Shown here: in pieces, positions 57,893-64,000 of the stretch | Layout: the number at the start of each line of letters is the position of its first letter | Position numbering within the stretch: the stretch's first letter is position 1 | Source of the DNA: Haliea sp. | Lineage (GTDB): Bacteria > Pseudomonadota > Gammaproteobacteria > Pseudomonadales > Halieaceae | Assembly (NCBI GenBank): GCA_016704305.1 | Contig: JADJAL010000001.1 | Location: 62,001 to 126,000, forward strand | DNA: 64,000 nt | Reading direction: 5' to 3' | Position numbers and translations under genes: made by a program | The notes under the pieces: model-generated | What the model was told of the DNA's origin: nothing | Databases searched by the model: none | What the model saw: only the letters and a program-made list of their open reading frames with translations

Positions 57893-58723
57893 TCAATCCA
57901 TCTCACCCACGAGGATATTCATGAACCCGCGCGCCTCGGCGACCTTATCCCAGTTGTCGCACCACAACGCGAGTTCTTCGGCTGTACTCAGGTGCAGGCG
58001 GTGCTCGATGTGGTCGATGATCCACATCGGCTGGCGCAGCTGTGCCAACAGTTCGATCAGTGCGCGGCCACTGGCGCCCGCCCGGCGCAGCGAGTGCGGG
58101 GTGAGTTCAATCAGGATGCGCGGCTTGCGCGGTAACTGCAGCAGCAGCGGCAGCAGCCCGGCGATCACCTGGTACTCTGAACCCTGGGTATCGACCTTGA
58201 GGAGGTCCAGACGTTGCAGGCGGCCCTCCAGCCCATCCTGTAAAAACTGGCTACCGTTGTACAGCACAATGGGTACGCTGGGCCGTGCCTCTTCCGAGGC
58301 ATAGACCTGGTGGTCGCCGAGATTATCGGCACTGATAAAGAGTTGCCCGTCGCCTGCGACATCCGACAATGCTGCCTGTACCGGCGTGATGCGCTGCTGC
58401 AGCGCGTTCAGCGCGGCATTGGCCAGCAGCAGGCGATAATTGTCCGGGTCCGGCTCAAACGCGAACACGGCACCCTGCTCGCCCACCCGACTTGCTGCCA
58501 GCACGGAGAAGTAGCCGATATTCGCGCCCACGTCCACGAACACATCGCCGGGGCGCAGCAGTTCCAGCAACAGCGATGTCTCGTAAGGTTCCCAAATACC
58601 CTCCTCGCGCAAGCGGCGGGACACGTATTGATCGCGCTCACCGTGGAGATACAGGTGCAGGGGCTGTGACAGGTTCGGAATGCGCAGTGGAATCGGGGCG
58701 GCAAGCGCCGTGGGGGAATTCAA
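57893..58723 (-). CDS. FkbM-family methyltransferase
   Basis: 276 aa. The SAM-binding motif is FVDVGANIGYFSVLAA (about 63-78), and FAFEPDPDNYRLLLANAALN and LLKVDTQGSEYQVIAGLLPL are the later FkbM signatures. It probably O-methylates a sugar or polyketide-like acceptor. It lies 23 nt downstream of the ketoacyl-synthase gene, so the two may be co-transcribed. Confidence 0.87.
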   Translation of the reverse strand: MNSPTALAAPIPLRIPNLSQPLHLYLHGERDQYVSRRLREEGIWEPYETSLLLELLRPGDVFVDVGANIGYFSVLAASRVGEQGAVFAFEPDPDNYRLLLANAALNALQQRITPVQAALSDVAGDGQLFISADNLGDHQVYASEEARPSVPIVLYNGSQFLQDGLEGRLQRLDLLKVDTQGSEYQVIAGLLPLLLQLPRKPRILIELTPHSLRRAGASGRALIELLAQLRQPMWIIDHIEHRLHLSTAEELALWCDNWDKVAEARGFMNILVGEMD

Positions 58724-58746
58724 GGAGACGTCCGGGTTAATCGTGT

Positions 58747-60615
58747 TCAGTCGATTTTCATATCGTGGTACGGCGATACGCTGTCGAGGCGCACCTCAAA
58801 ACCGCCGATGGTGAGCGCCTGTAAGCTCATCCCGATATCGCTATCGTGCAACACGCCGTGGTCGAACTTGTAGATCGGATCGACCGTGCCGGCGATCATG
58901 CCGTCGTCATAGGCCTGCTGCCGCGCGCGCACCGCCTCGTTGGCGCGCTCCCAGCCCTGCCATTCGCGCTCGGAATAACGCATCCGCAACATACGCCGGG
59001 CGGTGACAGGGCTGAGCAGCGTCGCCGATGCGTTGTTACCGCCGAAGCCCTTGGAATTTATGATGGCGTAGGCCTGCTGCGCGAGGTCCACTTCGCGATG
59101 CTGGTTGCTGATGGCCAGGTGATCCTGGCGCACATCGCTGGCAATGCTGTCGATGGTGACGATGCCAGGCAGGATGCCATGCTCCCAGATGCCGAGCGTG
59201 GTGGCGATCTGGTCGCCCGCCGCCGCGCCGATGGAGTGCCCCAGATAGCACTTGGCGGCCAACACGGGCCAATCCTCGATGCCGAACACCTGCGCGGTGC
59301 GGCTGAGGATTTCGGATTCGGTGACCCGGTTTTGCGGTGTGCCGGTGCCGTGTGCCTGCACAAAGCCGCCCTGGCGCAGCGCCGCATCACCGACAATGGC
59401 GCGAGCGGCGGCAACGGCCCTGGCCATCGTGATGTAATTACCCACGCCCGGTCCGGAAATGGATTTCTTGTGGCCATCGGCGTTGACAAACACATCCGTG
59501 GCAGCGCCAAAGATAGTCGCACCCAGCTCCAGCGCCAACGCGTCGTCAAACAACACCAGCATCTGCGCCGACTCGGCGATGGTAAAACCACAATTGGGCG
59601 CAAACGGCCGGCAGGCACGGCGAAAATCCGGCGCCTGGTCCGCCGCCAGCCCGTCCAGTTGGCGCAGGCCCTTTTCCGTCGCCAGTGCGCCCATCGCGGA
59701 GTAGCCCTCCATGATTTCCGGCGTGATCGGCGCTTCGGCGGCGCCGATGAAAGCGACCCGCGCGCGACCGCTGCGGATATCGTCAATGCCATGGCGCAGG
59801 TTGTACAGGAACGAGGCGCAGGCGCCGAGGCTGGCCCCGGTAGACCCGAAACTGCCCAGCACGTAGGCGTTGATGAAATCGGCGGGCATCTCGGCGAAGC
59901 TGAGTGGGCAGTGTTTCGAGGTGACACGCTGGCCGTTGTAACGCGACTTGAGCATGCCACCGGCCCCGGACGCATCCAGTTGTCCCATGGCACTGCCGGC
60001 GTAGACACTGATCTGGTCCACGGCCACGCGACCGGTAATGTCTTCCCAATCCAGGCCGAGGCATCCCAACGCATCGGAGGCGGCGAACACCGTCATCTGC
60101 AAGCCGCGCGGATGGTTGCGCGAGGGGTACAGTTTGCCGGGCTCAAAACCGCGCGGCAGTTGCCCCGCCGATTTCACGTCGAATTCACGCCGGGTGGGCA
60201 GCAACAACTCCTGTTGCCCGGCGATTTGCACATTGACATGGGTCACCGAGGTGGGCGTTACGACCCAATGCGGCGGAATGCTATCGGGCAGGAATTTCCG
60301 ATCCAGATCAAAGTTGATTGGTTTCTCGTCGCTGAGGATGGGCAGGCGCTGGTTCCAGCTGACGGCATTGACATCGAAATGCTCGTCTTCGATGCGCCGC
60401 ACCAGCGTGTGGTCGAGTATGTATTGCTCCCGCGTTGCACCAGCCCTGCCGCCCATCAGCGTCGCCAGGGACTGCAGGGTGCGTGTGCGCTGTGCGGCGG
60501 ATTGCGCGGAATAGGTCATGCGGGAATAGGCATGGTGTCCCGAACTTCTACCCGCGGCATTGACGCCCCCGAACCCTACAATCACCGGTAAACGCTGCCT
60601 GCCCATCGTTGTCAT
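58747..60615 (-). CDS. Beta-ketoacyl synthase (long FabB/FabF-like form)
   Basis: 622 aa from ATG 60615, where the family's start region (RLPVIVGFGGVNAAGRSSGH) begins. Further upstream in-frame codons have no resemblance. The thiolase-fold active site has Cys in GASLGACASFLYNLRHG, His in QAHGTGTPQNRVTE and His in KCYLGHSIGAAAGDQ; the closing GFGGNNAS loop is present. It is about 200 aa longer than FabB/FabF, with an N-terminal extension. Long synthases of this kind occur in marine gammaproteobacteria; the role could be fatty-acid elongation or a special lipid. It diverges from a GlxA-type regulator with 115 nt between. Confidence 0.86.
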   Translation of the reverse strand: MTTMGRQRLPVIVGFGGVNAAGRSSGHHAYSRMTYSAQSAAQRTRTLQSLATLMGGRAGATREQYILDHTLVRRIEDEHFDVNAVSWNQRLPILSDEKPINFDLDRKFLPDSIPPHWVVTPTSVTHVNVQIAGQQELLLPTRREFDVKSAGQLPRGFEPGKLYPSRNHPRGLQMTVFAASDALGCLGLDWEDITGRVAVDQISVYAGSAMGQLDASGAGGMLKSRYNGQRVTSKHCPLSFAEMPADFINAYVLGSFGSTGASLGACASFLYNLRHGIDDIRSGRARVAFIGAAEAPITPEIMEGYSAMGALATEKGLRQLDGLAADQAPDFRRACRPFAPNCGFTIAESAQMLVLFDDALALELGATIFGAATDVFVNADGHKKSISGPGVGNYITMARAVAAARAIVGDAALRQGGFVQAHGTGTPQNRVTESEILSRTAQVFGIEDWPVLAAKCYLGHSIGAAAGDQIATTLGIWEHGILPGIVTIDSIASDVRQDHLAISNQHREVDLAQQAYAIINSKGFGGNNASATLLSPVTARRMLRMRYSEREWQGWERANEAVRARQQAYDDGMIAGTVDPIYKFDHGVLHDSDIGMSLQALTIGGFEVRLDSVSPYHDMKID

Positions 60616-60730
60616 GCCATGCCGTTTCACACACCAGAGCACAGTGTACGTTTGCCATTGGGCGTTCACCATGAAGATCCGGTCAGTTTTTATGGTAATT
60701 TGGACAGTCCGCTCACCACAGGTACACCCC

Positions 60731-61732
60731 ATGTATACGGCAGCCGCTGCCCTGTATCCCCAGGCGCTGGCAACCAGCATCACGCTCCCGATGGAAATCC
60801 TGCAGGCCGCCAGCCAGATGGCGAGTGCAGGCACGCGCGCGCTCCCCAAGGTGCGTTTCCTGCTGGCCAGCCCGGATCGCAAGCCACTGACGCTGGGCAG
60901 TGGTATCGCGCTGCAGCCTGATATCGCGCTCTGTGAACTTCCGCCCCTGGACCTGTTGCTACTACCGGCTATCTGGCGCAATCCACTGCCGGCCGTGAAG
61001 GCCGCACGAGTCTGGCGGGACCTGCTGTGTGCGCACGCGGCCCAGGGCACCCGCATTTGCAGCGTGGGCACCGGCAGTTACCTGTTGGCGGAGGCGGGAC
61101 TGCTGGATGGCAGGGCTGCCACCACGCACTGGCAGTATTTCGACTCGTTCAGCCGACGCTATCCCGCGGTGGACCTGAAAACGCGACACCTGATCACGCA
61201 GAGCGACAACATCTACTGCGTGGGCAGCGTGAACTCCATCGCCGACCTGATGGTCCACATCGTGGACGAATGGTTTGGCCGGCGCATCGCCACCGCGATC
61301 GAGAACCAGTTTTCACCGGAAATTCGCCGCAGTTTTCGCGCCGCTGCCTACCAGAACGAAGCCGACAGTTCACACCACGACGAAGTGGTGGCGCGGGTGC
61401 AGCAATGGCTGCAGGGCAACCTGTCCACGCCGGTCACGATGGCGCAACTGGCCAGCCAGGCGCAGCTCAGTGCGCGCACGCTGCATCGCCGTTTCAGCCG
61501 CGCCACTGGCATGTCACCGCTTACCTACCTGCAAAGCCTGCGTATAACCGCTGCCAAGGATCTGCTGCGACACAGCGACCTGACCGTGAGTGACATCGCA
61601 TGGCAACAGGGCATACAGGACGTCAGTTACTTCTCGCAACTGTTTCGCCGCTACAGTGGCATGAGCCCGCTGCAGTACCGGCAGGCCGTGCGCGGAAAAC
61701 TGTTCAACCCGAATGTGACCGGCCAAACTTGA
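60731..61732 (+). CDS. GlxA-type AraC-family regulator (DJ-1/PfpI sensor domain)
   Basis: 333 aa from ATG 60731; upstream in-frame starts exist but the domain begins here (ALYPQALATSITLPMEIL). Residues 1-180 form a DJ-1/PfpI-like domain with Cys in ICSVGTGSYLLAEAGLLDGR (about 118) and ATTHWQYFDSF. Residues about 225-325 are the HTH_18 pair: MAQLASQAQLSARTLHRRFS and VSDIAWQQGIQDVSYFSQLF. It diverges from the beta-ketoacyl synthase, a likely target. Confidence 0.88.
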   Translation: MYTAAAALYPQALATSITLPMEILQAASQMASAGTRALPKVRFLLASPDRKPLTLGSGIALQPDIALCELPPLDLLLLPAIWRNPLPAVKAARVWRDLLCAHAAQGTRICSVGTGSYLLAEAGLLDGRAATTHWQYFDSFSRRYPAVDLKTRHLITQSDNIYCVGSVNSIADLMVHIVDEWFGRRIATAIENQFSPEIRRSFRAAAYQNEADSSHHDEVVARVQQWLQGNLSTPVTMAQLASQAQLSARTLHRRFSRATGMSPLTYLQSLRITAAKDLLRHSDLTVSDIAWQQGIQDVSYFSQLFRRYSGMSPLQYRQAVRGKLFNPNVTGQT

Positions 61733-61814
61733 GAAAAGCTGCCGTATGTGGCTAAATTGACGCGTTTTTCTCCGCATCTGCCACACACATTTCTGTCTGC
61801 CTTTCGTTCACAAC

Positions 61815-61931
61815 ATGAATGGCCGCTGCCGCCAGAGTTGCCGCTACAGTTGCCGCACGAATTGCAGCGCGACCAGCACCACGAATTGCAGCATGAATTG
61901 CAACAATCAGGAGTTCCAGCATGAGCAATGA
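61815..61931 (+). CDS. Cys-rich micro-ORF made of 12-bp repeats, overlapping the thiolase start
   Basis: 38 codons (MNGRCRQSCRYSCRTNC..., stop at 61929-61931). Cysteines fall at positions 5, 9, 13, 17, 25 and 29, every fourth residue, with a Ser at 21. The DNA is a 12-bp imperfect tandem repeat (TGC-NNN-NNN-NNT type) of about seven units from 61827 to 61910. It overlaps the thiolase gene by 11 nt in another frame. No good ribosome binding site is seen before ATG 61815, so translation is doubtful. Confidence 0.3.
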   Translation: MNGRCRQSCRYSCRTNCSATSTTNCSMNCNNQEFQHEQ

Positions 61932-63102
61932 TTCAGTAGTTATCATCGACGGCGCCCGCACTCCCATGGGGGGATTGCTGGGCGCCTTGTCCGACGTGCC
62001 GGCAACGGAGCTGGCCGCTACCGCGATTGCCGCCACGCTGGCACGCAGCGGTGTCAACGCCGACGACATCGACGAGGTATTCATGGGATGCGTGCTCCCG
62101 GCCGCCCTCAAGCAATGCCCCGCGCGCCAGGCCGCCATCGGTGCCGGCATTCCCAAATCCGCCGGGGCTGTGACCGTGAACAAAGCCTGCGGCAGCGGCA
62201 TGCAAGCGGCAATATTCGGCTATGACAGCATTATTGCAGGCACCAACACAGCCGTGATCGCCGGTGGCATGGAGAGCATGAGTCGCGCGCCGCATATGCT
62301 GGCGGGCGCGCGCGGCGGTGTTGGCTCAGGGCACAAGCACGTGTTTGACCACATGTTCATGGACGGCCTGGAGGACGCTTACACCGGCCGCGCGATGGGC
62401 AGCTTTGCGCAGGAGACCGCCAATCAACGCGGCATCACGCGCGCGCAGATGGATGCGTTTGCAATCGAATCGCTGTCACGCGCCAAGCGCGCCATCGAGG
62501 ACGGTTCGCTAAAGGCGGAAATTGCGCCGGTCACGGTCAAGACCCGCAAGGGCGAGATGGTCGTCACCGACGACGAACAGCCTCACAAGGCAGTGCTCGA
62601 GAAAATCCCGACCCTGCGCGCCGCATTTGCAGCCGATGGCACGATCACAGCCGCCAATTCCAGCTCTATCTCCGACGGCGCCAGCGCGCTACTGCTGATG
62701 AGCGCAGCAGCGGCACAGGCGCAAGGCCTGAAACCGATGGCGCGCATGCTGGCGCACGCGCGTCACAGCCAGGAGCCCGGTGAATTCACGACCGCCCCGA
62801 TCGGCGCGATCCAGAAACTGTTGGGTAAAATCGGCTGGACTGTCGCCGACGTGGATCTGTTCGAAATCAATGAAGCCTTCGCGATGGTCACAATGATGGC
62901 CATTGCAGACCTGCAACTGGATGCCGCGAAAGTGAACGTCAATGGCGGTGCCTGCGCGCAGGGACACCCCATCGGCTCTTCCGGCTCGCGCATCATGGTC
63001 ACGCTGATGTACGCGCTGCAACAGCGCGGCTTGAAGCGCGGTGTCGCGGCACTGTGCATCGGCGGCGGCGAAGCCACGGCGGTGGCGATCGAACTGCTGT
63101 AG
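61921..63102 (+). CDS. Acetyl-CoA C-acetyltransferase (thiolase)
   Basis: 393 aa with AGGAG 7 nt before the ATG. The acyl-accepting Cys is in NKACGSGMQAA (about 88), HPIGSSGSRI carries the His (about 350), and CIGGGEATAVAIE holds the second Cys (about 381). It opens DGARTPMGGLLGALSDV. Full-length biosynthetic/degradative thiolase II. It reversibly joins two acetyl-CoA or releases acetyl-CoA at the end of beta-oxidation. The next gene, ribB, starts 11 nt after its stop. Confidence 0.93.
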   Translation: MSNDSVVIIDGARTPMGGLLGALSDVPATELAATAIAATLARSGVNADDIDEVFMGCVLPAALKQCPARQAAIGAGIPKSAGAVTVNKACGSGMQAAIFGYDSIIAGTNTAVIAGGMESMSRAPHMLAGARGGVGSGHKHVFDHMFMDGLEDAYTGRAMGSFAQETANQRGITRAQMDAFAIESLSRAKRAIEDGSLKAEIAPVTVKTRKGEMVVTDDEQPHKAVLEKIPTLRAAFAADGTITAANSSSISDGASALLLMSAAAAQAQGLKPMARMLAHARHSQEPGEFTTAPIGAIQKLLGKIGWTVADVDLFEINEAFAMVTMMAIADLQLDAAKVNVNGGACAQGHPIGSSGSRIMVTLMYALQQRGLKRGVAALCIGGGEATAVAIELL

Positions 63103-63113
63103 GAGGCTGAAAC

Positions 63114-64000
63114 ATGGCACTGAGTAGCGTCCCTGATATCCTCGATGATATCCGCGCGGGCAAAGTGGTGATCGTGGTGGATGACGAGGATCGCGAGAAC
63201 GAAGGCGACCTGATCGTCGCAGCCGAGGCCGTGACGCCCGAGATCATCACCTTCTTTTCCAGCGAAGCCTGCGGGCTGATCTGCATGCCGATTACGGTGG
63301 AGCGCGCCAGGCAACTGCACCTGCCGCTGATGGTGCGCGACAACCGCTCGCAGCACGAAACCAACTTCACCGTGTCGATAGACGCCGCCGAGCGCCGCGG
63401 GCCGGGTATCAGTTCCGTACAGCGCGCGCACACTGTGCAGAGCGCGGTGGCCGCGGACGCCAAACCTGCGGATATCTCGCAGCCCGGACACATCTTCCCG
63501 CTGGTCGCCAAGCCCGGCGGCGTGTTGCGCCGCGCCGGCCATACCGAGGCCGGCGTGGACCTGGCCCGCATGGCGGGTTTTGAGCCGGCCGCTTTGATCG
63601 TCGAGATCATGAACGAGGACGGCACGATGGCGCGGCGCCCGGAACTGGAGGCGTTCGCCGCGAAGCACGGCCTGCGCATGGGCACCATTGCCGACCTGAT
63701 CCAGTACCGCGCGCTGCATGAACAATCGATAGAACTGCGCGACAGCAAAACAGTGCAGACAGAGTTTGGGGCATTTGAGCTGCACACCTTCCTCGACCTG
63801 ATCGATGACACCGTTCACTACGCTCTCACGCGCGGCACAATCGTCGAACAACGCGAGACGCTGGTGCGCGTACAAACCATCAACACGCTGCGCGATGTGC
63901 TCGGCACCTGCCTCGACGGTGAGCCGGGCTGGTCCTACCGCCGCGCGATGCAGCACGTTGCCGAGGCCGACAACGGTGTCGTGGTTTTGATTGGGCAACA
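63114..64000 (+). CDS. ribB: 3,4-dihydroxy-2-butanone-4-phosphate synthase with degenerate GTP-cyclohydrolase II-like domain (cut by window end)
   Basis: At least 295 codons, open at the end of the window, with AGGAGG 7 nt before the ATG. The N-terminal DHBP-synthase domain has VVDDEDRENEGDLIVAAE (about 21-38), SSEACGLICMPI and HTEAGVDLARMAG (about 148), all catalytic positions present. The C-terminal half starts near ELRDSKTVQTEFG and matches GTP cyclohydrolase II in shape. Where RibA has HSECLTGDVFGSLRCDC this protein reads QTINTLRDVLGTCLDG, so the zinc-binding cysteines are missing. It thus makes the four-carbon riboflavin precursor but should lack GTP cyclohydrolase activity. Confidence 0.88.
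   Translation, partial: MALSSVPDILDDIRAGKVVIVVDDEDRENEGDLIVAAEAVTPEIITFFSSEACGLICMPITVERARQLHLPLMVRDNRSQHETNFTVSIDAAERRGPGISSVQRAHTVQSAVAADAKPADISQPGHIFPLVAKPGGVLRRAGHTEAGVDLARMAGFEPAALIVEIMNEDGTMARRPELEAFAAKHGLRMGTIADLIQYRALHEQSIELRDSKTVQTEFGAFELHTFLDLIDDTVHYALTRGTIVEQRETLVRVQTINTLRDVLGTCLDGEPGWSYRRAMQHVAEADNGVVVLIGQ

Noticed and set aside
58846..60591. 581-codon + strand frame
   Set aside because: Antisense shadow of the beta-ketoacyl synthase gene, which has clear catalytic motifs.
61752..62201. Ala-rich minus-strand frame across the 12-bp repeats
   Set aside because: Antisense to the thiolase start; the AAIRAAT-type repeats simply mirror the tandem repeat.

Overview
This window looks like part of the chromosome of an aerobic, GC-rich gammaproteobacterium. 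A marine lineage near the Halieaceae/Spongiibacteraceae is my best guess, from the mix of TonB-dependent uptake, Rieske oxygenases, NhaD-type Na+/H+ antiport, a YbfF/DUF3301 pair, a long FabB-like ketoacyl synthase and a RibB with a degenerate GTP-cyclohydrolase half. That placement is inference. No rRNA, CRISPR array, prophage or intact insertion sequence was seen.

Region 1 (1-24.3 kb) is a catabolic island, probably for a cyclic, hydrophobic substrate. On the + strand are the end of a Baeyer-Villiger-type flavin monooxygenase, a Rieske oxygenase alpha subunit and a thiamine-diphosphate enzyme. These are followed by an AT-richer vapBC toxin-antitoxin pair next to a 238-bp duplicated scrap of the ThDP gene, a secreted FG-GAP/thrombospondin-3 protein and a VOC protein. 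A compact minus-strand operon (15.9 to 8.4 kb) encodes four short-chain dehydrogenases, an SMP-30/lactonase-like propeller, a double-hotdog MaoC hydratase and two SnoaL-fold proteins. It diverges from an acyl-CoA ligase. A second minus-strand group (24.3 to 17.7 kb) encodes two TetR paralogues, a TonB-dependent receptor, a dihydrodipicolinate-reductase-like enzyme and a second Rieske alpha subunit.

Region 2 (24.3-37.5 kb) holds a tRNA-Val/tRNA-Asp operon with a near-consensus promoter, queD, and a badly frameshifted block (TetR, GMC oxidoreductase, aldehyde dehydrogenase). Next come a DUF3301/esterase pair, a lipoprotein, a type-B carboxylesterase, an MDR dehydrogenase, an NhaD-type antiporter, a small exported protein and a CBS-domain protein.

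Region 3 (37.5-54.1 kb) carries a tripartite RND efflux operon (adaptor, pump, outer-membrane channel). It also carries a five-gene operon of Orn/Lys/Arg decarboxylase, two AspT-family antiporters, aspartate aminotransferase/4-decarboxylase and periplasmic asparaginase II, with an AraC-family regulator divergent from it. The operon can be read as a decarboxylative Asn-to-Asp-to-Ala proton-motive or acid-tolerance module.

Region 4 (54.1-64 kb) has a HupE/UreJ-like plus PpiC-like pair, a dienoyl-CoA-isomerase-type crotonase and a nitroreductase. A 120-bp nested palindromic element, an FkbM methyltransferase, a long ketoacyl synthase and a GlxA-type AraC regulator follow. The window ends with a Cys-rich 12-bp-repeat micro-ORF, a thiolase and the start of ribB.

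A caution for the whole window: at least ten long genes are interrupted by 1-2-nt indels, several at homopolymers, while their catalytic motifs are intact. Many of these may be sequencing or assembly errors; the 26.0-29.9 kb block is far denser in indels and could be genuine decay.
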